The notes beneath the pieces were generated by a model, which saw only the letters and a program-made list of their open reading frames with translations, was not told where the DNA came from and ran no database searches. Source: Crossaster papposus (taxonomy: Eukaryota; Echinodermata; Asteroidea; Velatida; Solasteridae). From it: a stretch of DNA of 64,000 nt. Shown here in pieces: positions 50,201 through 63,102 of the stretch; the stretch's first letter is position 1; each line of letters opens with the position of its first letter. The position numbers were made by a program, and so were the translations under genes. The stretch is taken from contig JBAIAA010000606.1 in the NCBI GenBank assembly GCA_037893245.1, positions 310,001-374,000 of the forward strand. The letters run 5' to 3'.

Positions 50201-53200
50201 TTGGGTTCTTTCTATTGAGAAATTTGGCAATATTTTGGCTCCGATGTCGAGCTGGTGAGTGTCTCTTTATTCTCGAACAACGTTGAGGTTCGCAGCTCAA
50301 ATATAAGTCGAGAACATTATCCTCATTTGCAGCCATGTTTTCTTATGTGTATCTATGTACACGTGTATTGCCGCATAGGCCTATGTCGCCAGTGCCCTGA
50401 CGCATGAGTCTCACAGTTTGGGTTCTTTCTATTGAGAAATTTGGCAATATTTTGGCTCCGATGTCGAGCTGGTGAGTGTCTCTTCATTCTCGAACAACGT
50501 TGAGGTTCGCAGCTCAAATATAAGTCGAGAACATTATCCTCATTCGCAGCAATGTTTTCTTATGTGTATCTAAGTACACGTGTATTGCCGCATAGGCCTA
50601 TGTCGCCAGTGCCCTGACGCATGAGTTTCACGGTTTGGGTTTTTTCCAGTGAGAAGTTTGGCAATATTTTGGCTCAGATGTCGAGCTGGTGAGTGTCTCT
50701 TCATTCTCGAACAACGTTGAGGTTCGCAGCTCAAATATAAGTCGAGAAAATTATCCTCATTCGCACCCACCTTTTCTGATGTGTATGTTTGTACACTTGT
50801 ATTGCCGCATAGGCCTATGCCGTCAGTGCCCTGACACATGGGTCTCACGGTTTGGGTTTTTTTCCAGTGAGAAGTTTGGCAATATTTTGGCTCAGATGTC
50901 GAGCTGGTGAGTGTCTCTTCATTCTCGAACAACGTTGAGGTTCGCAGCTCAGATATAAGTCTAGAAAATTATCCTCATTCGCAGCCATGTTTTCTTATGT
51001 GTAACTATGTACACGTGTATTGCCGCATTGGACTAGGTCGCCAGTGCCCTGACGCATGAGTCTCACAGTTTGGGTTCTTTCTATTGAGAAATTTGGCAAT
51101 ATTTTGGCTCTGATGTCGAGCTGGTGAGTGTCTCTTCATTCTCGAACAACGTTGAGGTTCGCAGCTCAAATATAAGTCGAGAACATTATCCTCATTCGCA
51201 GCAATGTTTTCTTATGTGTATCTATGTACACGTGTATTGCCGCATAGGCCTATGTCGCCAGTGCCCTGACGCATGAGTCTCACAGTTTGGGTTCTTTCTA
51301 TTGAAAAATTTGGCAATATTTTGGCTCCGATGTCGAGCTGGTGAGTGTCTCTTCATTCTCGAACAACGTTGAGGTTCGCAGCTCAAATATAAGTCGAGAA
51401 AATTATCCTCATTCGCAGCCACCTTTTCTGATGTGTATGTTTGTACACGTGTATTGCCGCATAGGCCTATGCCGCCAGTGGCCTGACGCATGAGTCTCAT
51501 GGTTTGGGTTTTTTCCAGTGAGAAATTTGGCAATATTTTGGCTCAGATGTCGAGCTGGTCAGTGTCTCTTCATTCTCGGACAACGTTGAGTTTCGCAGCT
51601 CAAATATAAGTCGAGTAAATTATCCTCATTCGCAGCCATGTTTTCTTATGTGTATATATGTACACGTGTATTGCCGCATTGGCCTAGGTCGCCAGTGCCC
51701 TGACGCATGAGTCTCACAGTTTGGGTTCTTTCTATTGAGAAATTTGGCAATATTTTGGCTCCGATGTCGAGCTGGTGAGTGTCTCTTCATTCTCGAACAA
51801 CGTTGAGGTTCGCAGCTCAGATATAAGTCGAGAAAATTATCCTCATTCGCAGCCACCTTTTCTGATGTGTATGTTTGTACACGTGTATTGCCGCATAGGC
51901 CTATGCCGCCAGTGGCCTGACGCATGAGTCTCATGGTTTGGTTTTTTTCCAGTGAGAAATTTGGCAATATTTTGGCTCCGATGTCGAGCTGGTGAGTGTC
52001 TCTTCATTCTCGAACAACGTTGAGGTTCGCAGCTCAAATATAAGTCGAGAACATTATCCTCATTTGCAGCCATGTTTTCTTATGTGTATCTATGTACACG
52101 TGTATTGCCGCATAGGCCTATGTCGCCAGTGCCCTGACGCATGAGTCTCACAGTTTGGGTTCTTTCTATTGAGAAATTTGGCAATATTTTGGCTCCGACG
52201 TCGAGCTGGTGAGTGTCTCTTCATTCTCGAACAACGTTGAGGTTCGCAGCTCAAATATAAGTCGAGAACATTATCCTCATTCGCAGCAATGTTTTCTTAT
52301 GTGTATCTAAGTACACGTGTGTTGCCGCATAGGCCTATGTCGCCAGTGCCCTGACGCATGAGTTTCACGGTTTGGGTTTTTTCCAGTGAGAAGTTTGGCA
52401 ATATTTTGGCTCAGATGTCGAGCTGGTGAGTGTCTCTTTATTCTCGAACAACGTTGAGGTTCGCAGCTCAAATATAAGTCGAGAAAATTATCCTCATTCG
52501 CACCCACCTTTTCTGATGTGTATGTTTGTACACTTGTATTGCCGCATAGGCCTATGCCGTCAGTGCCCTGACACATGGGTCTCACGGTTTGGGTTTTTTT
52601 CCAGTGAGAAGTTTGGCAATATTTTGGCTCAGATGTCGAGCTGGTGAGTGTCTCTTCATTCTCGAACAACGTTGAGGTTCGCAGCTCAGATATAAGTCTA
52701 GAAAATTATCCTCATTCGCAGCCATGTTTTCTTATGTGTAACTATGTACACGTGTATTGCCGCATTGGACTAGGTCGCCAGTGCCCTGACGCATGAGTCT
52801 CACAGTTTGGGTTCTTTCTATTGAGAAATTTGGCAATATTTTGGCTCCGATGTCGAGCTGGTGAGTGTCTCTTCATTCTCGAACAACGTTGAGGTTCGCA
52901 GCTCAAATATAAGTCGAGAACATTATCCTCATTCGCAGCAATGTTTTCTTATGTGTATCTATGTACACGTGTATTGCCGCATAGGCCTATGTCGCCAGTG
53001 CCCTGACGCATGAGTCTCACAGTTTGGGTTCTTTCTATTGAAAAATTTGGCAATATTTTGGCTCCGATGTCGAGCTGGTGAGTGTCTCTTCATTCTCGAA
53101 CAACGTTGAGGTTCGCAGCTCAAATATAAGTCGAGAAAATTATCCTCATTCGCAGCCACCTTTTCTGATGTGTATGTTTGTACACGTGTATTGCCGCATA

Positions 53201-53236
53201 GGCCTATGCCGCCAGTGGCCTGACGCATGAGTCTCA
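47189..53236 (+). repeat. Segment B', second copy of segment B
   Basis: Follows the second unit of the 2,819-bp HOR. It matches B at offset 38,733 with few substitutions: 50,092 cgagaaaatt against 11,359 cgaaaaaatt, and 52,199 cgacgtcg against cgatgtcg. At 48,302 it reads ggtgagtttctc as segment A does at 9,569, not as A' does, so it belongs with the A-to-B junction of the left copy. Confidence 0.92.
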
Positions 53237-53770
53237 TGGTTTGGGTTTTTTCCAGTGAGAAATTTGGCAATATTTTGGCTCAGATGTCGAGCTGGTCAGT
53301 GTCTCTTCATTCTCGGACAACGTTGAGTTTCGCAGCTCAAATATAAGTCGAGAAAATTATCCTCATTCGCAGCCATGTTTTCTTATGTGTATATATGTAC
53401 ACGTGTATTGCCGCATTGGCCTAGGTCGCCAGTGCCCTGACGCATGAGTCTCACAGTTTGGGTTCTTTCTATTGAGAAATTTGGCAATATTTTGGCTCCG
53501 ATGTCGAGCTGGTGAGTGTCTCTTCATTCTCGAACAACGTTGAGGTTCGCAGCTCAGATATAAGTCGAGAAAATTATCCTCATTCGCAGCCACCTTTTCT
53601 GATGTGTATGTTTGTACACGTGTATTGCCGCATAGGCCTATGCCGCCAGTGGCCTGACGCATGAGTCTCATGGTTTGGTTTTATTCCAGTGACAAATTTG
53701 GCAATATTTTGGCTCCGATGTCGAGCTGGTGAGTGTCTCTTCATTCTCGAACAACGTTGAGGTTCGCAGC
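50218..53770 (+). repeat. 1,737-bp HOR in B', two full units
   Basis: Units begin at about 50,218 and 51,955, with matches at 50,570/52,307, 51,222/52,959, 51,626/53,363 and 51,843/53,580. Unlike the copy in B, the second unit is complete. B therefore lost the end of its unit when it was joined to block C, or was copied only in part. Confidence 0.87.
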
Positions 53771-54569
53771 TCAGATATAAGTCTAGAAAATTATCTTCAT
53801 TCGCAGCCATGTTTTCTTATGTGTAACTATGTACACGTGTATTGCCGCATTGGCCTAGGTCGCCAGTGCCCTGACGCATGAGTCTCACAGATTGGGTTCT
53901 TTCTATTGAGAAATTTGGCAATATTTTGGCTCCGATGTCGAGCTGGTGAGTGTCTCTTCATTCTCGAACAACGTTGAGGTTCGCAGCTCAAATATAAGTC
54001 GAGAACATTATCCTCATTCGCAGCCACCTTTTCTGATGTGTATGTTTGTACACGTGTATTGCCGCATAGGCCTATGCCGCCAGTGCCCTGACGCATGAGT
54101 CTCACAGTTTGGGTTCTTTCTATTGAGAAATTTGGCAATATTTTGGCTCCGATGTCGAGCTGGTGAGTGTCTCTTCATTCTCGAACAACGTTGAGGTTCG
54201 CAGCTCAGATATAAGTCGAGAAAATTATCCTCATTCGCAGCCACCTTTTCTGATGTGTATGTTTGTACACGTGTATTGCCGCATAGGCCTATGCCGCCAG
54301 TGGCCTGACGCATGAGTCTCATGGTTTGGTTTTTTTCCAGTGAGAAATTTGGCAATATTTTGGCTCCGATGTCGAGCTGGTGAGTGTCTCTTCATTCTCG
54401 GACAACGTTGAGTTTCGCAGCTTAGATATAAGTCGAGAAAATTATCCTCATTCGCAGCCATGTTTTCTTATGTGTATCTATGTACACGTGTATTGCCGCA
54501 TTGGCCTGGGTCGCCAGTGCCCTGACGCATGAGTCTCACAGTTTGGGTTCTTTCTATTGACAAATTTGG
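53771..54569 (+). repeat. Satellite monomers between the 1,737- and 3,040-bp HORs
   Basis: Ordinary type 1 and type 2 monomers, with no gene or unique sequence. They mix markers from B' (cttagatataag at 54,420, as at 50,080) with private changes (cagattgggttc near 53,889, ttgacaaattt near 54,558). Confidence 0.8.
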
Positions 54570-57500
54570 CAATATTTTGGCTCCGATGTCGAGCTGGTGA
54601 GTGTCTCTTCATTCTCGAACAACGTTGAGGTTCGCAGCTCAAATATAAGTCGAGAACATTATCCTCATTTGCAGCCATGTTTTCTGATGTGTATGTTTGT
54701 ACACTTGTATTGCCGCATAGGCCTATGCCGTCAGTGCCCTGACACATGGGTCTCACGGTTTGTGTTTTTTTCCAGTGAGAAGTTTGGCAATATTTTGGCT
54801 CAGATGTCGAGCTGGTGAGTGTCTCTTCATTCTCGAACAACGTTGAGGTTCGCAGCTCAGATATAAGTCTAGAAAATTATCCTCATTCGCAGCCATGTTT
54901 TCTTATGTGTAACTATGTACACGTGTATTGCCGCATTGGCCTGGGTCGCCAGTGCCCTGACGCATGAGTCTCACAGTTTGGGTTCTTTCTATTGAGAAAT
55001 TTGGCAATATTTTGGCTCCGATGTCGAGCTGGTAAGTGTCTCTTCATTCTCGAACAACGTTGAGGTTCGCAGCTCAAATATAAGTCGAGAACATTATCCT
55101 CATTCGCAGCCATATTTTCTTATGTGTATCTATGTACACGTGTATTGCCGCATAGGCCTATGTCGCCAGTGCCCTGACGCATGAGTCTCACAGTTTGGGT
55201 TCTTTCTATTGAGAAATTTGGCAATATTTTGGCTCCGATGTCGAGCTGGTGAGTGTCTCTTCATTCTCGAACAACGTTGAGGTTCGCAGCTCAAATATAA
55301 GTCGAGAACATTATCCTCATTCGCAGCCATGTTTTATTATGTGTATCTAAGTACACGTGTATTGCCGCATAGGCCTATGTCGCCAGTGCCCTGACGCATG
55401 AGTCTCACAGTTTGGGTTCTTTCTATTGAGAAATTTGGCAATATTTTGGCTCCGATGTCGAGCTGGTGAGTGTCTCTTCATTCTCGAACAACGTTGAGGT
55501 TCGCAGCTCAAATATAAGTCGAGAACATTATCCTCATTCGCAGCCATGTTTTCTTATGTGTATCTATGTACACGTGTATTGCCGCATAGGCCTATGTCGC
55601 CAGTGCCCTGACGCATGAGTTTCACGGTTTGGTTTTTTTCCAGTGAGAAGTTTGGCAATATTTTGGCTTAGATGTCGAGCTGGTGAGTGTCTCTTCATTC
55701 TCGAACAACGTTGAGGTTCGCAGCTCAAATATAAGTCGAGAAAATTATCCTCATTCGCACCCACCTTTTCTGATGTGTATGTTTGTACACTTGTATTGCC
55801 GCATAGGCCTATGCCGTCAGTGCCCTGACACATGGGTCTCACGGTTTGGGTTTTTTCCAGTGAGAAGTTTGGCAATATTTTGGCTCAGATGTCGAGCTGG
55901 TGAGTGTCTCTTCATTCTCGAACAACGTTGAGGTTCGCAGCTCAGATATAAGTCTAGAAAATTATCCTCATTCGCAGCCATGTTTTCTTATGTGTATCTA
56001 TGTACACGTGTATTGCCGCATTGGCCTAGGTCGCCAGTGCCCTGACGCATGAGTCTCACAGTTTGGGTTCTTTCTATTAAGAAATTTGTCAATATTTTGG
56101 CTCCGATGTCGAGCTGGTGAGTGTCTCTTCATTCTCGAACAACGTTGAGGTTCGCAGCTCAAATATAAGTCGAGAACATTATCCTCATTCGCACCCATGT
56201 TTTCTTATGTGTATCTATGTACACGTGTATTGCCGCATAGGCCTATGTCGCCAGTGCCCTGACGCATGAGTCTCACAGTTTGGGTTCTTTCTATTGAGAA
56301 ATTTGGCAATATTTTGGCTCCGATGTCGAGCTGGTGAGTGTCTCTTCATTCTCGAACAACGTTGAGGTTCGCAGCTCAAATATAAGTCGAGAAAATTATC
56401 CTCATTCGCAGCCATGTTTTCTTATGTGTATCTATGTACACGTGTATTGCCGCATAGGCCTATGTCGCCAGTGCCCTGACGCATGAGTTTCACGGTTTGG
56501 GTTTTTTCCAGTGAGAAGTTTGGCGATATTTTGGCTCAGATGTCGAGCTGGTGAGTGTCTCTTCATTCTCGAACAACGTTGAGGTTCGCAGCTCAAAAAT
56601 AAGTCGAGAAAATTATCTTCATTCGCACACACCTTTTCTGATGTGTATGTTTGTACACTTGTATTGCCGCATAGGCCTATGCCGTCAGTGCCCTGACGCA
56701 TGAGTCTCACAGTTTGGGTTCTTTCTATTGAGAAATTTGGCAATATTTTGGCTCCGATGTCGAGCTGGTGAGTGTCTCTTCATTCTCGAACAACGTTGAG
56801 GTTCGCAGCTCAAATATAAGTCGAGAACATTATCCTCATTCGCAGCAATGTTTTCTTATGTGTATCTATGTACACGTGTATTGCCGCATAGGCCTATGTC
56901 GCCAGTGCCCTGACGCATGAGTCTCACAGTTTGGGTTCTTTCTATTGAGAAATTTGGCAATATTTTGGCTCCGATGTCGAGCTGGTGAGTGTCTCTTCAT
57001 TCTCGAACAACGTTGAGGTTCGCAGCTCAAATATAAGTCGAGAAAATTATCCTCATTCGCAGCCATGTTTTCTTATGTGTATCTATGTACACGTGTATTG
57101 CCGCATAGGCCTATGTCGCCAGTGCCCTGACGCATGAGTTTCACGGTTTGGGTTTTTTCCAGTGAGAAGTTTGGCGATATTTTGGCTCAGATGTCGAGCT
57201 GGTGAGTGTCTCTTCATTCTCGAACAACGTTGAGGTTCGCAGCTCAAAAATAAGTCGAGAAAATTATCTTCATTCGCACACACCTTTTCTGATGTGTATG
57301 TTTGTACACTTGTATTGCCGCATAGGCCTATGCCGTCAGTGCCCTGACACATGGGTCTCACGGTTTGGGTTTTTTTCCAGTGAGAAGTTTGGCAATATTT
57401 TGGCTCAGATGTCGAGCTGGTGAGTGTCTCTTCATTCTCGAACAACGTTGAGGTTCGCAGCTCAGATATAAGTCTAGAAAATTATCCTCATTCGCAGCCA

Positions 57501-59754
57501 TGTTTTCTTATGTGTATCTATGTACACGTGTATTGCCGCATAGGCCTATGTCGCCAGTGCCCTGACGCATGAGTCTCACAGTTTGGGTTCTTTCTATTGA
57601 GAAATTTGGCAATATTTTGGCTCCGATGTCGAGCTGGTGAGTGTCTCTTCATTCTCCAACAACGTTGAGGTTCGCAGCTCAAATATAAGTCGAGAACATT
57701 ATCCTCATTTGCAGCCATGTTTTCTGATGTGTATGTTTGTACACTTGTATTGCCGCATAGGCCTATGCCGTCAGTGCCCTGACACATGGGTCTCACGGTT
57801 TGTGTTTTTTTCCAGTGAGAAGTTTGGCAATATTTTGGCTCAGATGTCGAGCTGGTGAGTGTCTCTTCATTCTCGAACAACGTTGAGGTTCGCAGCTCAG
57901 ATATAAGTCTAGAAAATTATCCTCATTCGCAGCCATGTTTTCTTATGTGTAACTATGTACACGTGTATTGCCGCATTGGCCTGGGTCGCCAGTGCCCTGA
58001 CGCATGAGTCTCACAGTTTGGGTTCTTTCTATTGAGAAATTTGGCAATATTTTGGCTCCGATGTCGAGCTGGTAAGTGTCTCTTCATTCTCGAACAACGT
58101 TGAGGTTCGCAGCTCAAATATAAGTCGAGAACATTATCCTCATTCGCAGCCATATTTTCTTATGTGTATCTATGTACACGTGTATTGCCGCATAGGCCTA
58201 TGTCGCCAGTGCCCTGACGCATGAGTCTCACAGTTAGGGTTCTTTCTATTGAGAAATTTGGCAATATTTTGGCTCCGATGTCGAGCTGGTGAGTGTCTCT
58301 TCATTCTCGAACAACGTTGAGGTTCGCAGCTCAAATATAAGTCGAGAACATTATCCTCATTCGCAGCCATGTTTTATTATGTGTATCTAAGTACACGTGT
58401 ATTGCCGCATAGGCCTATGTCGCCAGTGCCCTGACGCATGAGTCTCACAGTTTGGGTTCTTTCTATTGAGAAATTTGGCAATATTTTGGCTCCGATGTCG
58501 AGCTGGTGAGTGTCTCTTCATTCTCGAACAACGTTGAGGTTCGCAGCTCAAATATAAGTCGAGAACATTATCCTCATTCGCAGCCATGTTTTCTTATGTG
58601 TATCTATGTACACGTGTATTGCCGCATAGGCCTATGTCGCCAGTGCCCTGACGCATGAGTTTCACGGTTTGGGTTTTTTCCAGTGAGAAGTTTGGCAATA
58701 TTTTGGCTTAGATGTCGAGCTGGTGAGTGTCTCTTCATTCTCGAACAACGTTGAGGTTCGCAGCTCAAATATAAGTCGAGAAAATTATCCTCATTCGCAC
58801 CCACCTTTTCTGATGTGTATGTTTGTACACTTGTATTGCCGCATAGGCCTATGCCGTCAGTGCCCTGACACATGGGTCTCACGGTTTGGGTTTTTTCCAG
58901 TGAGAAGTTTGGCAATATTTTGGCTCAGATGTCGAGCTGGTGAGTGTCTCTTCATTCTCGAACAACGTTGAGGTTCGCAGCTCAGATATAAGTCTAGAAA
59001 ATTATCCTCATTCGCAGCCATGTTTTCTTATGTGTATCTATGTACACGTGTATTGCCGCATTGGCCTAGGTCGCCAGTGCCCTGACGCATGAGTCTCACA
59101 GTTTGGGTTCTTTCTATTAAGAAATTTGGCAATATTTTGGCTCCGATGTCGAGCTGGTGAGTGTCTCTTCATTCTCGAACAACGTTGAGGTTCGCAGCTC
59201 AAATATAAGTCGAGAACATTATCCTCATTCGCAGCAATGTTTTCTTATGTGTATCTATGTACACGTGTATTGCCGCATAGGCCTATGTCGCCAGTGCCCT
59301 GACGCATGAGTCTCACAGTTTGGGTTCTTTCTATTGAAAAATTTGGCAATATTTTGGCTCCGATGTCGAGCTGGTGAGTGTCTCTTCATTCTCGAACAAC
59401 GTTGAGGTTCGCAGCTCAAATATAAGTCGAGAAAATTATCCTCATTCGCAGCCATGTTTTCTTATGTGTATCTATGTACACGTGTATTGCCGCATAGGCC
59501 TATGTCGCCAGTGCCCTGACGCATGAGTTTCACGGTTTGGGTTTTTTCCAGTGAGAAGTTTGGCGATATTTTGGCTCAGATGTCGAGCTGGTGAGTGTCT
59601 CTTCATTCTCGAACAACGTTGAGGTTCGCAGCTCAAAAATAAGTCGAGAAAATTATCTTCATTCGCACACACCTTTTCTGATGTGTATGTTTGTACACTT
59701 GTATTGCCGCATAGGCCTATGCCGTCAGTGCCCTGACACATGGGTCTCACGGTT
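54570..59754 (+). repeat. 3,040-bp HOR (14 monomers), second unit cut by the inversion
   Basis: Unit 1 is about 54,570-57,609. Unit 2 runs from about 57,610 to 59,754, so only about 2.1 kb of it remains before orientation flips. Matches are at 54,913/57,953, 55,130/58,170, 55,564/58,604 and 56,215/59,255. Markers: ggtaagtgtc (55,031 and 58,071), gccatattttc, gttttattatg, ctattaagaaa, ctcaaaaataag and cattcgcacacacc. Unit 1 also holds a 651-bp (3-monomer) local duplication of the cacacacc monomer (56,432 against 57,083). Confidence 0.9.
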
Positions 59755-59758
59755 GCGA
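59751..59758. other. Orientation switch in the satellite array
   Basis: Forward monomers read up to cacggtt (ending 59,754), where tgggtttt would normally follow. Instead the sequence continues with gcgaatgagg, which is monomer sequence on the other strand. At most one base (t at 59,754) can be assigned to both sides, so the join shows essentially no microhomology and no inserted bases. The two flanks are different parts of the monomer, so this is not a simple hairpin-centred palindrome. Confidence 0.95.
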
Positions 59759-62700
59759 ATGAGGATAATGTTCTCGACTTATATTTGAGCTGCGAACCTC
59801 AACGTTGTTCGAGAATGAAGAGACACTCACCAGCTCGACATCGGAGCCAAAATATTGCCAAATTTCTCAATAGAAAGAACCCAAACTGTGAGACTCATGC
59901 GTCAGGGCACTGGCGACATAGGCCTATGCGGCAATACACGTGTACATAGATACACATAAGAAAACATTGCTGCGAATGAGGATAATGTTCTCGACTTATA
60001 TTTGAGCTGCGAACCTCAACGTTGTTCGAGAATGAAGAGACACTCACCAGCTCGACAGCGGAGCCAAAATATTGCCAAATTTCTCAATAGAAAGAACCCA
60101 AACTGTGAGACTCATGCGTCAGGGGACTGGCGACATAGGCCTATGCGGCAATACACGTGTACATAGATACACATAAGAAAACATGGCTGCGAATGAGGAT
60201 AATGTTCTCGACTTATATTTGAGCTGCGAACCTCAACGTTGTTCGAGAATGAAGAGACACTCACCAGCTCGACATCTGAGCAAAAATATTGCCAAACTTC
60301 TCACTGGAAAAAACCCAAACCGTGAGACCCATGTGTCAGGGCACTGACGGCATAGGCCTATGCGGCAATACAAGTGTACAAACATACACATCAGAAAAGG
60401 TGTGTGCGAATGAGGATAATTTTCTCGACTTATATTTGAGCTGCGAACCTCAACGTTGTTCGAGAATGAAGAGACACTCACCAGCTCGACATCTGAGCCA
60501 AAATATTGCCAAACTTCTCACTGGAAAAAAACCCAAACCGTGAGACCCATGTGTCAGGGCACTGACGGCATAGGCCTATGCGGCAATACAAGTGTACAAA
60601 CATACACATCAGAAAAGGTGCGTGCGAATGAGGATAATTTTCTCGACTTATATTTGAGCTGCGAACCTCAACGTTGTTCGAGAATGAAGAGACACTCACC
60701 AGCTCGACATCTGAGCCAAAATATTGCCAAACTTCTCACTGGAAAAAACCCAAACCGTGAAACTCATGCGTCAGGGCACTGGCGACATAGGCCTATGCGG
60801 CAATACACGTGTACATAGATACACATAAGAAAACATGGCTGCGAATGAGGATAATTTTCTCGACTTATATTTGAGCTGCGAACCTCAACGTTGTTCGAGA
60901 ATGAAGAGACCCTCACCAGCTCGACATCTGAGCCAAAATATTGCAAAACTTCTCACTGGAAAAAACCCAAACCGTGAGACTCATGCGTCAGGCCACTGGC
61001 GACCTAGGCCAATGCGGCAATACACGTGTACATAGATACACATAAGAAAACATGGCTGCGAATGAGGATAATGTTCTCGACTTATATTTGAGCTGCGAAC
61101 CTCAACGTTGTTCGAGAATGAAGAGACACTCACCAGCTCAACATCGGAGCCAAAATATTGCCAAATTTCTCAATAGAAAGAACCCAAACTGTGAGACTCA
61201 TGCGTCAGGGCACTGGCGACATAGGCCTATGCGGCAATACACGTGTACATAGATACACATAAGAAAATATGGCTGCGAATGAGGATAATGTTCTCGACTT
61301 ATATTTGAGCTGCGAACCTCAACGTTGTTCGAGAATGAAGAGACACTCACCAGCTCGACATCGGAGCCAAAATATTGCCAAATTTCTCAATAGAAAGAAC
61401 CCAAACTGTGAGACTCATGCGTCAGGGCACTGGCGACCTAGGCCAATGCGGCAATACACGTGTACATAGTTACACATAAGAAAACATGGCTGCGAATGAG
61501 GATAATTTTCTAGACTTATATCTGAGCTGCGAACCTCAACGTTGTTCGAGAATGAAGAGACACTCACCAGCTCGACATCTGAGCCAAAATATTGCCAAAC
61601 TTCTCACTGGAAAAAAACCCAAACCGTGAGACCCATGTGTCAGGGCACTGACGGCATAGGCCTATGCGGCAATACAAGTGTACAAACATACACATCAGAA
61701 AAGGTGGGTGCGAATGAGGATAATTTTCTCGACTTATTTTTGAGCTGCGAACCTCAACGTTGTTCGAGAATGAAGAGACACTCACCAGCTCGACATCTGA
61801 GCCAAAATATTGCCAAACTTCTCACTGAAAAAAACCCAAACCGTGAAACTCATGCGTCAGGGCACTGGCGACATAGGCCTATGCGGCAATACACGTGTAC
61901 ATAGATACACATAAGAAAACATGGCTGCGAATGAGGATAATTTTCTCGACTTATATTTGAGCTGCGAACCTCAACGTTGTTCGAGAATGAAGAGACATTC
62001 ACCAGCTCGACATCGGAGCCAAAATATTGCCAAATTTCTCAATAGAAAGAACCCAAACTGTGAGACTCATGCGTCAGGGCACTGGCGACATAGGCCTATG
62101 CGGCAATACACGTGTACATAGATACACATAAGAAAACATTGCTGCGAATGAGGATAATGTTCTCGACTTATATTTGAGCTGCGAACCTCAACGTTGTTCG
62201 AGAATGAAGAGACACTCACCAGCTCGACATCGGAGCCAAAATATTGCCAAATTTCTCAATAGAAAGAACCCAAACTGTGAGACTCATGCGTCAGGGCACT
62301 GGCGACATAGGCCTATGCGGCAATACACGTGTACATAGATACACATAAGAAAACATGGCTGCGAATGAGGATAATGTTCTCGACTTATATTTGAGCTGCG
62401 AACCTCAACGTTGTTCGAGAATGAAGAGACACTCACCAGCTCGACATCTGAGCAAAAATATTGCCAAACTTCTCACTGGAAAATACCCAAACCGTGAGAC
62501 CCATGTGTCAGGGCACTGACGGCATAGGCCTATGCGGCAATACAAGTGTACAAACATACACATCAGAAAAGGTGGGTGCGAATGAGGATAATTTTCTCGA
62601 CTTATATTTGAGCTGCGAACCTCAACGTTGTTCGAGAATGAAGAGACACTCACCAGCTCGACATCTGAGCCAAAATATTGCCAAACTTCTCACTGGAAAA

Positions 62701-63102
62701 AAACCCAAACCGTGAGACCCATGTGTCAGGGCACTGACGGCATAGGCCTATGCGGCAATACAAGTGTACAAACATACACATCAGAAAAGGTGCGTGCGAA
62801 TGAGGATAATTTTCTCGACTTATATTTGAGCTGCGAACCTCAACGTTGTTCGAGAATGAAGAGAAACTCACCAGCTCGACATCTGAGCCAAAATATTGCC
62901 AAACTTCTCACTGTAAAAAAACCAAACCGTGAAACTCATGCGTCAGGGCACTGGCGACATAGGCCTATGCGGCAATACACGTGTACATAGATACACATAA
63001 GAAAATATGGCTGCGAATGAGGATAATTTTCTCGACTTATATTTGAGCTGCGAACCTCAACGTTGTTCGAGAATGAAGAGACACTCACCAGCTCGACATC
63101 GG
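59755..63102 (-). repeat. 2,172-bp HOR (10 monomers) in the inverted block
   Basis: 59,755-60,930 matches 61,927-63,102 at an offset of 2,172 = 10 x 217 + 2. Shared features are the order of ctgagcaaaaat, cactggaaaaaacccaaac and gtgcgtgcgaatg copies. The two units differ at 60,058 (cagcgg against catcgg), 60,405 (gtgtgtgcg against gtgggtgcg) and in A-run length. Confidence 0.85.

Larger units (their letters stand above)
1..59754 (+). repeat. 217-bp satellite array, forward block
   Basis: The whole stretch is head-to-tail copies of one 217-bp monomer, about 275 of them. The spacing can be read from any landmark: for example, the same site recurs at 4,027, 4,244 and 4,461. Copies differ by scattered substitutions and by a small set of linked variants, so several monomer subtypes can be told apart. 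No unique sequence interrupts the array. Departures from 217 bp are few: 1-2 bp indels, a 68-bp internal duplication seen eight times and a 132-bp internal deletion seen eleven times. GC is about 44% by hand count of one monomer. I do not recognise the family. A centromeric or other heterochromatic satellite is the natural reading, but location and function are inference. Confidence 0.98.

Noticed and set aside
59700-59800. Transposon insertion causing the orientation change
   Set aside because: No foreign bases, terminal repeats or target-site duplication at the junction; satellite sequence abuts satellite sequence directly.
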